Shown: positions 14,765 to 22,850 of the stretch, piece by piece
Layout: each line of letters begins with the position of its first letter
How positions within the stretch are numbered: position 1 is the stretch's first letter
Assembly: GCA_964567045.1 (NCBI GenBank)
Contig: CAZMLE010000032.1
Span: forward strand, 1-42,488
Length of the DNA: 42,488 bases
Direction of reading: 5' to 3'
Source of the DNA: JAFNGF01 sp964567045
GTDB taxonomy: Bacteria; Planctomycetota; Phycisphaerae; Sedimentisphaerales; Anaerobacaceae
Notes under the pieces: model-generated
What the model was told of the DNA's origin: nothing
Database searches by the model: none
What the model saw: only the letters and a program-made list of their open reading frames with translations
Translations under genes and position numbers: made by a program

Positions 14765-16234
14765 CTATTTTTCAAAACTTGCCGCTATTTCGGGCAAATC
14801 CCTTTTAATTTCATTGACTCTGTAACCGAAGCCTGGCCCTTTCAATGTGGATAGGTCAACTTGGCCATTTCGTCTTCTGTACAGGCCGGGGTGCACAGCC
14901 TCTTCCGGCGCTGATGCGGCGGGATAAAACTGCATTGCGTTGGTCTCAACGCCCATTATGGTTCCGGCGTGCGCCGCCAAGAGGACGTGCGGGATTTGAG
15001 CCAGCATCGGATTAGTCAAATCCTGCACCATAAGGGTCATTCCGTGTGCCTTAGCCCAACATAGGCTCAGAAGTGCGCCAGTTTGGGTCTTGCAGGTTTT
15101 AAGGGCCACGCCGGTCCAGCCCAAGCGTCGGCCAAGCCTGATTAGCTTCCAGTCGTGTGCGCTTTCATCCATAAATAGGGGCTTGCGGGCCGATACGCTG
15201 TGAACGTCAATCTGATTTTCCTGAAGCTCGTACGGAAATGGCTGCTCCACGTAAAGAATCATCTGATAAATGCGAGGATGTTCCAGCATCAACCTATCCA
15301 GAATATCATTTACGTAGTCGGGATTGGTAACTGTGCAGTTAAAATCGCTGGTCAGCCAAAGGACGGCGTTTTCCAGTGCGATTTTGCCGACCCGCACCAA
15401 TCTATCTGTGTCCCAGGAAGAATCATCGCCGCGAAGTTTTACTTTCAGGCATTTAAGCCCGTCTTGCTTAATCCAGTCCGGCAGAAGCACCGGATAACCA
15501 TCATCCGGTTCTGTGCCCGTCAACTCGGACTCGTCGAGCAAATCCTTGCCGCCGACCAGATGCCATGCCGGCATCTTTTTGGCCGGCGGAAACTTCAGGA
15601 AATCAGCAGGGTATTTGCCCGCAAACGAGGTGAGACTTGAACGCCGTGTGAAACAGGGGGCTAAATATTTAGCCCCGCAATTTATTGCGGGGTCGTATTT
15701 GTCTGGTTCGAGGAAACCAGACAAATCAATATTCATAAATTTGGCGTTGTAGGTAGAGTACACATCCAGGCCCAGAAGGTTACCGTACGCATCGTGCAGG
15801 GCAATGTCGAAAGCCGAGCAGCAGACCAACGCCGCCAGCCAGGGCATCGGCTCTCGTCTCTTGTCGCTCGTCCCTCGTCTGTCGTTGAATCGCTCCAAAA
15901 GACCAAGCAGAATTGACTCAGTAAAAGCATTTCCCAATTCAATGGGATGACCTTGCTGATTGAATCCGGCCCAGGCCTCGGCAAGCCTCTTGCAGAAAAG
16001 CTGCATCGCCTCGTGTCTTTCTTGATATGTCAGTTTACTCGGCCAGGCCCACTGGACGCTTAGCGGTGTTTCGCCCCAGCCTTGTGCTTTTCGCCCCTGT
16101 TTATCGGCCACCGTCATACAAACGCGCGCACACGTGACAGAGGTCAACGTCTCAGGCCCAAACTTCAGCGGGATCCTGGTCTCTACCGGAATGAAGTACA
16201 AATCAACGGATACAGGGCTGATATCGGTCTTCAT
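14765..16234 (-). CDS. Enolase-superfamily protein (mandelate racemase/muconate lactonizing-like)
   Basis: 489 residues, longer than the usual ~370-400. The barrel carries the superfamily catalytic set: K-x-K at residues 264-266 (LKVKLRG), metal ligands Asp297 (TSDFN), Glu330 (YVEQPF) and Asp356-Glu357 (FMDES), and a Lys at 379 (VALKTCKTQTG). The expected reaction is proton abstraction next to a carboxylate, such as sugar-acid dehydration or epimerisation. Part of the extra length comes from repeat DNA read in frame: residues ~115-128 are encoded by CTCTCGT-type heptamers and residues ~170-193 by three hairpin modules. Both lie before the catalytic lysines, so the active site may be intact. 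The gene is divergent from the oxidoreductase at 16348. Confidence 0.88.
   Translation of the reverse strand: MKTDISPVSVDLYFIPVETRIPLKFGPETLTSVTCARVCMTVADKQGRKAQGWGETPLSVQWAWPSKLTYQERHEAMQLFCKRLAEAWAGFNQQGHPIELGNAFTESILLGLLERFNDRRGTSDKRREPMPWLAALVCCSAFDIALHDAYGNLLGLDVYSTYNAKFMNIDLSGFLEPDKYDPAINCGAKYLAPCFTRRSSLTSFAGKYPADFLKFPPAKKMPAWHLVGGKDLLDESELTGTEPDDGYPVLLPDWIKQDGLKCLKVKLRGDDSSWDTDRLVRVGKIALENAVLWLTSDFNCTVTNPDYVNDILDRLMLEHPRIYQMILYVEQPFPYELQENQIDVHSVSARKPLFMDESAHDWKLIRLGRRLGWTGVALKTCKTQTGALLSLCWAKAHGMTLMVQDLTNPMLAQIPHVLLAAHAGTIMGVETNAMQFYPAASAPEEAVHPGLYRRRNGQVDLSTLKGPGFGYRVNEIKRDLPEIAASFEK
15657..15725. repeat. Three hairpin modules inside the enolase-like gene
   Basis: Module 1 is a perfect palindrome (GGGGCTAAATATTTAGCCCC, 15657-15676). 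Module 2 is CCCCGCAATTTATTGCGGGG (15673-15692), sharing CCCC with module 1, so only one of the two can fold at a time. Module 3 has an 11-bp perfect stem (15698-15708 with 15715-15725). All are translated in frame. The same building blocks recur at 30155-30208. Confidence 0.85.
15851..15892. repeat. CTCTCGT-type heptamer tract inside the enolase-like gene
   Basis: Five clear 7-bp units (CTCTCGT, CTCTTGT, CGCTCGT, CCCTCGT, CTGTCGT) plus a weaker sixth. Translated on the minus strand they give an Arg/Asp-rich stretch not expected in an enolase-superfamily fold. Confidence 0.7.
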
Positions 16235-16311
16235 ATTGCAAAAACTGTAAACTCAAAATTTGGTTGCGTTGTTAGCCTATGTCTCTATAATTTTAAGATG
16301 TTTTTCTTTAA

Positions 16312-16339
16312 CTGAAAACTCAAAACTGAAAACTGAAAG
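16312..16339 (+). repeat. CTGAAAA heptamer tract ending in a ribosome site
   Basis: Four 7-bp units (CTGAAAA, CTCAAAA, CTGAAAA, CTGAAAG). The last unit merges into AAGGAGCAGGT, the ribosome-binding site of the oxidoreductase starting at 16348. A weaker related stretch is at about 16250-16260. Confidence 0.75.
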
Positions 16340-16347
16340 GAGCAGGT

Positions 16348-17523
16348 ATGAAACTTAATCGAAAACTGAAGATGGGAATGGTTGGTGGAGGGCCCGGGGC
16401 GTTCATCGGCGAAGTGCATCGCAAGGCATCTCGTATGGACGGGCAGATTGAGCTGGTAGCTGGTGCGTTTGATATCGATCCTGAAAAATCTAAGCAGATG
16501 GGCAAGCAGCTTTATCTTGACCCCAAACGAACTTACGGTACTTACCAAGAGATGATAGACGCAGAGCTGAGCCTACCCGCGGGCGAGAAAATCGATTTCG
16601 TTTCGATTACCACGCCGAACAACTGGCATTTTCCCATCGCCCGCGATTTTCTTAAGGCCGGCTTCCACATAATGTGCGAAAAGCCGATGACCTTCAACGT
16701 AAAAGAGGCCAACGACCTGCAAAGGCTGGTCAAAAAGACCGGCAAGGTTTTTGGGCTAATGCATAATTACACGGGCTACCCGATGGTCAAGCTGGCGCGC
16801 GATTTAGCCAGAGGAGGCGAGCTTGGCGACATCCGCAAAATCGTGGTGCAGTATCCGCAAGGCTGGCTGGCAACGGCGCTGGAAAAAACTGGCCACATGC
16901 AGGCTTCGTGGCGGACCGATCCCAAACAAAGCGGCGGCGCCGGCTGCATGGGCGACATCGGCACACATGCTGAAAACCTCTCGGAATACATTACCGGCCT
17001 TAAGATCACTCAGCTTTGCGCGGATCTAACGATTTTTGTCAAGGGTCGGCGTCTGGATGACGACGGCAACTGCCTGCTGCGTTTCAATAATGGGGCCAGA
17101 GGGATACTCCACGCAAGTCAGATTTCCATCGGCGAAGAAAATAACCTGGCCATCTGGGTTTATGGCGAAAAAAAGAGCCTGGAGTGGCATCAGGAGCATC
17201 CCAACTACTTGTACGTAAAAGAGCCGGATGGACCCGTTCAGGTTTGGCGGCGCGGAAATGGTTACGTGGCGGCTAAAAGCCCAGCGGCTGGGCGTGCAAC
17301 CCGTCTGCCGTCTGGCCATCCTGAAGCTTTCTTTGAAGCCTTTGCCAATATTTACTGTAACTTCGCCGACACCGTCCGTGCCGCGTTGGCGGGCGAGATG
17401 CCGGATGAGCTGGCGCTGGACTTCCCGAAGGTTGAGGATGGTTTACGCGGCATGCTGTTTATCGAGACGGTTCTTGCCAGCGCAAAAAGCAAGCAGAAAT
17501 GGACGCCCTTCAAGAAGGGTTGA
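16348..17523 (+). CDS. Gfo/Idh/MocA family oxidoreductase
   Basis: 391 residues. The Rossmann fold begins at LKMGMVGGGPGAFIGEVHRKA, the family motif is HIMCEKPMTFN, and the C-terminal domain contains GGAGCMGDIGTHAENLSEYITGL with its conserved Asp-x-x-x-His. No leader is seen, so it should be cytoplasmic and NAD(P)-dependent. AAGGAGCAGGT lies directly before ATG 16348. Downstream on the same strand are a sugar isomerase (24 bp later) and another oxidoreductase, forming a three-gene operon transcribed away from the enolase-like gene. Confidence 0.92.
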   Translation: MKLNRKLKMGMVGGGPGAFIGEVHRKASRMDGQIELVAGAFDIDPEKSKQMGKQLYLDPKRTYGTYQEMIDAELSLPAGEKIDFVSITTPNNWHFPIARDFLKAGFHIMCEKPMTFNVKEANDLQRLVKKTGKVFGLMHNYTGYPMVKLARDLARGGELGDIRKIVVQYPQGWLATALEKTGHMQASWRTDPKQSGGAGCMGDIGTHAENLSEYITGLKITQLCADLTIFVKGRRLDDDGNCLLRFNNGARGILHASQISIGEENNLAIWVYGEKKSLEWHQEHPNYLYVKEPDGPVQVWRRGNGYVAAKSPAAGRATRLPSGHPEAFFEAFANIYCNFADTVRAALAGEMPDELALDFPKVEDGLRGMLFIETVLASAKSKQKWTPFKKG

Positions 17524-17547
17524 AAAACTGAAATTAGGAGTACCAAG

Positions 17548-18531
17548 ATGAAAGACTATCCGGAGAATGTTCATCATAGAGACAGGCCCCCCTGTCTTCT
17601 GGCGAAGACAGAAAGGGGGGCTGGCTCAGGCCTTATGAATAGGCGCAGCTTGATTAAATCCGTAGTAGGTATGGGAGTTGTTGCGGGCACATATAGGGTT
17701 GGGACCTCTGCCCTGGCCAAGGAACCCACGCCCGAGCGTAGGCAGGCAGCCCTGAGACTTGGCAGCCAGGAGGGTCGCATACCAGGTAAGAGCCTGGAGG
17801 AAAAAGTCGCCATGCTGGACAAATGGGGCGGTGTAGGTCTTGAAGTGGGAGGCGGAGGGTTGCCGGATCGCGTAAAAAGTATTAAGAACGCAATCAAGGG
17901 TACAAACGTTAAGGTCAGTGCTATATGTGCCGGCTACGCGGGGGCCCCAATCTCCCACGACCCCAACGAACGTGAAAAAGCGGTCAGAACCATTAAGGAG
18001 ATTCTTACAGCAGCGGGGGAGTTGGAGTCAACAGGGTTAATAATTGTGCCGGCATTTAATAATCAGACAACGCTCGGCAACAGGGAAGGACGCAAGATTT
18101 TAGTGGATATGCTGCCGGACCTCGGTGAGCACGCGGTAAAATGCGGCACACGGATTCTTTTGGAGCCGCTCAATCGGGGCGAAGCCTTCTTCTTGCGCCT
18201 GTTGGCGGATGCGGCAGCTATATGTCGTGACGTGAATCATCCCGGCGTTTGTGTGATGGGCGACTTCTATCACATGAATATCGAAGAAACGAGTGATTGT
18301 GGAGCGTTTTTGTCGGCCGGTAAATATCTGCATCATGTGCATCTTGCCAGCGCAAAACGAAATCTCCCAGGTCAGGATGAGCGCAGCTTTGTGGACGGTT
18401 TTCGTGGTCTAAAGATGATCGGCTATCATGATTATTGCAGTCTGGAGTGCGGCTGCAAGGGCGATCCGGAAATTGAGATACCCAAGTCCTTCCGCTTCTT
18501 GGAAAAGCAGTGGGAGCAGGCAACTATTTAA
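17548..18531 (+). CDS. Sugar phosphate isomerase/epimerase family TIM-barrel protein with leader
   Basis: Up to 327 residues. Family segments include EEKVAMLDKWGGVGLEVGG, VKVSAICAGYAGAP, TRILLEPLNRGEAFFL, VCVMGDFYHMNIEE and YLHHVHLASAKR, resembling hydroxypyruvate isomerase-type barrels. ATG 17548 has an excellent ribosome site (AGGAG at 17536-17540). A twin-arginine leader (MNRRSLIKSVVGMGVVAG) starts only at ATG 17635, and the 29 codons between are made mostly of a GC-rich hairpin repeat. Either the hairpin was inserted just behind the original start, leaving a long extended leader, or 17635 is used. The enzyme probably isomerises a sugar outside the cytoplasm. Confidence 0.87.
   Translation: MKDYPENVHHRDRPPCLLAKTERGAGSGLMNRRSLIKSVVGMGVVAGTYRVGTSALAKEPTPERRQAALRLGSQEGRIPGKSLEEKVAMLDKWGGVGLEVGGGGLPDRVKSIKNAIKGTNVKVSAICAGYAGAPISHDPNEREKAVRTIKEILTAAGELESTGLIIVPAFNNQTTLGNREGRKILVDMLPDLGEHAVKCGTRILLEPLNRGEAFFLRLLADAAAICRDVNHPGVCVMGDFYHMNIEETSDCGAFLSAGKYLHHVHLASAKRNLPGQDERSFVDGFRGLKMIGYHDYCSLECGCKGDPEIEIPKSFRFLEKQWEQATI
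17586..17621. repeat. Hairpin repeat between two possible start codons
   Basis: Inner stem TGTCTTC / GAAGACA (17593-17599 with 17604-17610, loop TGGC) and outer stem GCCCCCC / GGGGGGC (17586-17592 with 17615-17621), with a GAAA bulge on one side. It is in frame within the leader of the isomerase gene and could affect translation of it. Confidence 0.75.
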
Positions 18532-18550
18532 CTGTGGAAAGGAGCTATTC

Positions 18551-19855
18551 ATGAATAAGAGGCTAATTGCAAAGACTGCTGAAGTCTCTCGCAGAGATTT
18601 CATCAAGACATCAGCCGCAGTCGGTGTGGCGACGGTATTGTCAGGCACGCGGACGGCTTTCGCCCAGCCTGCCAAGAAGATGCGGGTTTGCCTATTGGGC
18701 TGCGGCGGCCGAGGCAGGGACGCCTTGAAAAACTGCCTGGAGGCAGCTAAACACATCGGATTGGAAATGGAAGTTGTTGGAACCGCCGACTGGTTCAAGG
18801 AAAGGGCGATGCAAGCCGGCAAAGATCATAACGTTCCGGAGTCGCGATGCTTTAGTGGAGGAGACTGCTATAAGAAGCTATTCGAGACCAATGCAGACGT
18901 TGTGGTCACGGCCACGCCGCCGAGCTTCCGTCCGGTTCATCTCGAGGCGGCCATCAACGCGGGCAAGCACGTATTTATGGAAAAGCCTGTTGCGGTTGAC
19001 CCGCCGGGCGCCCGCAGGATAATTCAGGCAGGCGAATTAGCAAAGCAAAAAGGTCTGGCTGTTGTCGCCGGCACACAGCGCCGCCACCAGGCAAACTACC
19101 TCCGCAATGCGTATGCTGTCAAAGCTGGGGCGATTGGCAAGATTGTGGGCGGCTGTATCTGGTGGTGCGGCGGCGCACTCTGGTATAGAACCAAAGAGCA
19201 GGGCGAGAGCGACGCCGACTATATGGTTCGCAACTGGGTCAGCTTCGCAGAGATGTCCGGCGACCACATCGTTGAGCAGCACGTCCACAACATCGACATC
19301 GCTAACTGGTTCATCGGTCATCCGCCGACTACGGCCCTTGGCTTCGGCGGGCGAGCACGGCGCAAGACCGGCGACCAGTTCGATTTCTTCAGCATCGACC
19401 TGGATTATGGCGACGGTTGCCGCATCCACAGCATGTGCCGCCAGGTCAACGGCACCGATGGTGGAGTCAGGGAATTCTTCGCAGGTACGGAAGGGACGAC
19501 CTGGGGAGACGGCGGCCTCAAGCCGACCAAAGAAAAAGACATCAAGATTCCTGATTTCCCCGAGTACGGTGGACCATACGTGCAGGAACATGTAGACCTG
19601 CTCAACAGTATTCTGGCGGAAAAGCCGCTTAACGAAGCTCGCAATGTCGCTGAGTCTACTATGGTTGCGATAATGGGCCGAATCTCTGCGTATACCGGCA
19701 AACTGATTAGATGGTCGGACCTGACCGAGAACAAGGAGTCGCCGTGGTACAATCTTGCTCTCAAGCCAACGGCGGCAGACTTTGAGAAAGGCGAAGTAGT
19801 GGCCCCGCCGGACGATGTGGTGCCAGTTCCTGGAACCGGAGAAAGACGTGGCTAA
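18551..19855 (+). CDS. Gfo/Idh/MocA family oxidoreductase with twin-arginine leader
   Basis: 434 residues. Leader EVSRRDFIKTSAAVGVATVL is of Tat type. The Rossmann fold follows (MRVCLLGCGGRGRDALKN), then HVFMEKPVAV, WWCGGALWY and DHIVEQHVHNIDIANWFIG. This subtype with a Tat leader and the EQHVHN segment is typical of planctomycete genomes. AAAGGAGC lies before ATG 18551; the open frame reaches further upstream but overlaps the end of the isomerase gene. It is the last gene of the rightward operon and is followed by a strong terminator at 19936. Confidence 0.92.
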   Translation: MNKRLIAKTAEVSRRDFIKTSAAVGVATVLSGTRTAFAQPAKKMRVCLLGCGGRGRDALKNCLEAAKHIGLEMEVVGTADWFKERAMQAGKDHNVPESRCFSGGDCYKKLFETNADVVVTATPPSFRPVHLEAAINAGKHVFMEKPVAVDPPGARRIIQAGELAKQKGLAVVAGTQRRHQANYLRNAYAVKAGAIGKIVGGCIWWCGGALWYRTKEQGESDADYMVRNWVSFAEMSGDHIVEQHVHNIDIANWFIGHPPTTALGFGGRARRKTGDQFDFFSIDLDYGDGCRIHSMCRQVNGTDGGVREFFAGTEGTTWGDGGLKPTKEKDIKIPDFPEYGGPYVQEHVDLLNSILAEKPLNEARNVAESTMVAIMGRISAYTGKLIRWSDLTENKESPWYNLALKPTAADFEKGEVVAPPDDVVPVPGTGERRG

Positions 19856-19935
19856 AGAGCCGGTCTTGCCGATATGGCGGATAGTAATCCGCGGCCGGCA
19901 AAAACTTTAGCCTATAGATTATCAGCCGTGAATAC

Positions 19936-19969
19936 AAAAGTCGCGCCCTTCCAGAGCGCGACTTTTTTT
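19936..19969. terminator. Intrinsic terminator after the sugar operon
   Basis: An 11-bp perfect stem (AAAAGTCGCGC 19936-19946 with GCGCGACTTTT 19956-19966), a 9-base loop and a T-run to 19969. It lies between convergent genes (18551-19855 rightward and 19995-21233 leftward). The A-run on the other side allows it to work in both directions. Confidence 0.9.
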
Positions 19970-19994
19970 CTGCATTGTCGGGCTATATCGCGTG

Positions 19995-21233
19995 TTATTG
20001 TGTAAGCTGGACTATTTCCGTAAATCGCACCAGGGATCCTGCTGTTGGTGAATGCGGCTCGATTGTCCCGACCAGGCCAACTTTCTGGCCTATGAACTTG
20101 CTCAGCTCTGTTTTCGCGGCTTGACCAGCAGGCACTGCGTAGCACATGGTTTTGCCGGACTTGTCAACTATCCGGTAGTGTTTTCCTATCGTGCTGTCTT
20201 GTGAGCCGTAAATAAGCGAGCTTTGGAACTGTCCTATCACTGCGAATCGGCCCAGGTCTTTTACTTCTGCCAATTTCGCAGCGCGCGTTTTATCTATCTG
20301 GTCGCTGGTCTGCTGCAACTTTTCAGTCTGCAGTTGCACCTCTTTAGCCACGGTCAAAGCCAGTTCGTACCGTTCTACTTGCTTAATCGCAAACTCGGCG
20401 TACCGTGCGGCTTTGCCTGCCTCTTTGTTGGCTGCAATCGCCTTAAGCGCTTCTTTCATAGTTGTATAGTTCTGCTGAGCAATTGGCTTGGTCCGCTCGG
20501 CCTCGACCTGCTTTAGTATGGCATGGTATTCATTGAGCTTCTCGGTCTCGACGGAGGTCTTTGCAGGGCCGACAGCGTTGCTATCAGCGACAGTGGTTAA
20601 CGGGGTTTTCTCATCAGGAGCCAGAGGTTTTATATACTGAGTGCTTACCCAAAGGCAGGCACCCTCAGGCGGCACGATCTTATAGTAATCGTCCTTCTCC
20701 TCTCGCATCAGCTTGACTTTGTCGCCACGCTTGAGGGTCACCTGCTCGGATGTGGAGTGCATCGGCAATACATCGTCAGAACCGGCATAAACACAAACAC
20801 CGTCGCCGGTAATTAGCCCTTCCGTAGGATTGTTCAAACTGACGCCGATGCAGCGCATTGAAATCCACGAGAAGCTCCCTGCCGGCGCAACGATTCGGGA
20901 CCAGCCAGACTGGCTGCCGGCCACTTTTACCTTATTGCCTCTGTAGAGTTTGCCGCAGGCGTAGTAATTTGTGCCGGGGCCCGAGCGCATATTGACGTCG
21001 TCGCCGATTATCTCAGCAAGATAAGGAAAGGCCGCCGCGCCGGGCGCATTTGCATCGCCGACCGAACCCACCGTAGGCGCAGGCAATCCGCCAGGGGCGG
21101 ACTGGCTGAAGCAGACGGATGCCAAACTTGTTACGATGGCAATGAACGGAGGACAGAGGACAGAGGACAGACGACAGAGGGCAGATTTCTGACTTCTGTC
21201 TTCCGTTTTCTGTTTTCGATTGTGGCAGTCCAT
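19995..21233 (-). CDS. Secreted SH3-domain (SH3b) protein with coiled-coil
   Basis: 412 residues. After a signal segment (PPFIAIVTSLASVCFSQ) come two bacterial SH3-like domains: DVNMRSGPGTNYYACGKLYRG with a following WSRIVAP, and VCVYAGSDDVLPMH with RGDKVKLMREEKDDYYKIVPP. The C-terminal part (from about residue 205) is helical and charged, then a small beta-rich end (FAVIGQFQSSLIYG). Such proteins usually bind cell-wall or envelope components. ATG 21233 has GGGAGG seven bases before it. The n-region before the signal segment is unusually long and is encoded by a CAGAGGA/CTGTCTT heptamer tract (21154-21216), so the repeat has been absorbed into the leader. Confidence 0.83.
   Translation of the reverse strand: MDCHNRKQKTEDRSQKSALCRLSSVLCPPFIAIVTSLASVCFSQSAPGGLPAPTVGSVGDANAPGAAAFPYLAEIIGDDVNMRSGPGTNYYACGKLYRGNKVKVAGSQSGWSRIVAPAGSFSWISMRCIGVSLNNPTEGLITGDGVCVYAGSDDVLPMHSTSEQVTLKRGDKVKLMREEKDDYYKIVPPEGACLWVSTQYIKPLAPDEKTPLTTVADSNAVGPAKTSVETEKLNEYHAILKQVEAERTKPIAQQNYTTMKEALKAIAANKEAGKAARYAEFAIKQVERYELALTVAKEVQLQTEKLQQTSDQIDKTRAAKLAEVKDLGRFAVIGQFQSSLIYGSQDSTIGKHYRIVDKSGKTMCYAVPAGQAAKTELSKFIGQKVGLVGTIEPHSPTAGSLVRFTEIVQLTQ
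21154..21216. repeat. CAGAGGA/CTGTCTT heptamer tract within a signal-peptide region
   Basis: Nine 7-bp units: CAGAGGA twice, CAGACGA, CAGAGGG, CAGATTT, CTGACTT, CTGTCTT, CCGTTTT, CTGTTTT. The left units are roughly the reverse complement of the right ones. Bases 21154-21202 are identical to 25985-26033 (49 bp), inside an unrelated gene. Confidence 0.9.
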
Positions 21234-21293
21234 TTTTTTGCCTCCCAAAAAACCAAACAGCCTTTATGTTTTCAAATCACTACCGACTTTAGT

Positions 21294-21335
21294 AATTGTA
21301 AATTGTCAATTGGCAATTTGCAACTGTAAATTTTT
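21294..21335. repeat. AATTGNN heptamer tract between SH3 and rhomboid genes
   Basis: Six units in exact 7-bp register: AATTGTA, AATTGTC, AATTGGC, AATTTGC, AACTGTA, AATTTTT. It occupies much of the spacer upstream of the SH3-domain gene. Confidence 0.85.
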
Positions 21336-21372
21336 CAATTCAAGGTCGTCTTAGCTTTGCAGCTTGCTGCGC

Positions 21373-22560
21373 TCAGCCGCGTGGCAGCCTGGCCAGTTCA
21401 TCCTTGCACAACTTTAATTGTCCGGGGTCGGTGAGTTTTTCGGCTGCGGCCTGCAGATGTCTTATCGCCTGCTGCGGCTTATCGAGGTAGCGTGAATACA
21501 GTATGCCAAGCATTAGCTCCACTTGCTCAGCGTACTCGTACGTACCGTAGTGGTTCAAAAATTGTTCGTAGGCCTGCGCCGACTCGGTTGCTCTTTTATC
21601 GCTGGCAAGCTGATTGGCAATATCCAATAGATGCTGACGCGCCAAGACCTGCGAACTATCAATCTTGGTAAGCTCCAGATACAGCTCGGCTGCGGCTGGC
21701 AGGTTGCGCTGAGCGATCCGGCTGGCAATTTCATTCCGCAGCTCACCGATTTTCTGCTCGAGCTGTCGCTGAGCCGGCGTCTTTCTCACCTCCTTTGCCC
21801 ATATCTGCTTCCTCGCTGTCTGGCCGGTAAACGGGTCGTAGCCTGTGGAAACCACATCGCGATAACGCCGGCGTCTATTCCATCGTTGTATCACTGCCCA
21901 CAAGTCGTAGCTGCTGCCGGTAACTAAGCCGGTTGCAAGCACAAGTAGCGCAGCGGCGATGCCGAACGCGTAACCTGCCAAATGTGCATCATAGGCGATG
22001 TTGCCGGTGCCTCGAGCGAGTATGTTATCAATCAAAATCAATTTGAAGGCGATGAAGTACAGTGCAGGTACTTCTATTGTTCCGATGAGAACAAAGAACC
22101 AGTATAGAACTGTTATCAGGGTCTGGGGGAACAGTACCAGATAAGCACCGGTTATCGCTGCCACGGCGCCGCTGGCCCCCAATGTTGGCGCAGTTGAATA
22201 GGAATGTAGCACCGTGTGGCCTGCGCCGCTGAATACTGCCGCCGCCATGTAAAAACAAAGGTACCAGGCGTGACCGAGCTTATCGTTCACATTGTTTCCG
22301 AATAGATACAAAAAGAACATGTTGAAAATAATGTGCAGAGGGTCGTAGTGCAGAAAAGCGTAACTGACGAACTGCCACCATTGTGGCTTGTTGGGGACGA
22401 GCGCCAATTGCCCAACCCACGGACGAAAGGCTAATCCACCCGTAAAGGGATCTATGTGGTACTCCAGCACGAAGATCAAAACGTTGATGATTATGAGGGC
22501 GTAATTTGCGTATGGTGTCCGCCAGGGCCGAATACTTGTCCGAATGGGCAGTAATAGCAT
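21373..22560 (-). CDS. Rhomboid-family intramembrane serine protease with TPR-like tail
   Basis: 395 residues. The first ~215 are a rhomboid core with about six membrane segments. The motif HIIFNMFFLYLFGN (His76, Asn80) is in an early helix, the nucleophile is Ser130 in LGASGAVAA, and the catalytic His193 is in DAHLAGYAFG. Rhomboids cut membrane proteins within the bilayer. After a basic region (RWNRRRRYRD) the C-terminal ~130 residues form TPR-like helical repeats (AAELYLELTKID, ATESAQAYEQFLNHYG, AIRHLQAAAEKL) likely to bind partners. The catalytic dyad looks intact. ATG 22558-22560 starts directly with the first hydrophilic stretch; its ribosome site is weak. Confidence 0.92.
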   Translation of the reverse strand: MLLLPIRTSIRPWRTPYANYALIIINVLIFVLEYHIDPFTGGLAFRPWVGQLALVPNKPQWWQFVSYAFLHYDPLHIIFNMFFLYLFGNNVNDKLGHAWYLCFYMAAAVFSGAGHTVLHSYSTAPTLGASGAVAAITGAYLVLFPQTLITVLYWFFVLIGTIEVPALYFIAFKLILIDNILARGTGNIAYDAHLAGYAFGIAAALLVLATGLVTGSSYDLWAVIQRWNRRRRYRDVVSTGYDPFTGQTARKQIWAKEVRKTPAQRQLEQKIGELRNEIASRIAQRNLPAAAELYLELTKIDSSQVLARQHLLDIANQLASDKRATESAQAYEQFLNHYGTYEYAEQVELMLGILYSRYLDKPQQAIRHLQAAAEKLTDPGQLKLCKDELARLPRG

Positions 22561-22660
22561 AAGGCAATCTGCTTAATGAGCGAATAACGCGATTGGCCGA
22601 TTCAGAGGATATTATAATGCTAAGCAGGCTTGGTGACAAGATATAAAAATAGGCGGCGCC

Positions 22661-22734
22661 GCACCCCCGCACCAATTGCCCGACAGCAAGGAGGAACCCT
22701 TGCCGAGAGAGCCGGCAAATTGGTGCGGGGTGGC
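22661..22734. repeat. Imperfect palindromic element
   Basis: Outer arms of about 20 bp: GCACCCCCGCACCAATTGCC (22661-22680) pairs with 22714-22734 allowing one extra A and one missing base. An inner stem GCAAGG / CCTTGC (22686-22691 with 22698-22703) lies between. The layout resembles a small non-autonomous mobile or REP-like element; other copies are not seen in the window. Confidence 0.7.
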
Positions 22735-22850
22735 AACCAGTTCCCCTCCAGCCGGTTTTCAATCCGTTAAAAATATAAGAAATCAAATGAGGCGGGCAAA
22801 ATCCTTCAAAAGAAAAACTTTATTTTTTGGTAAAGTAGTGGTAACAAAAC

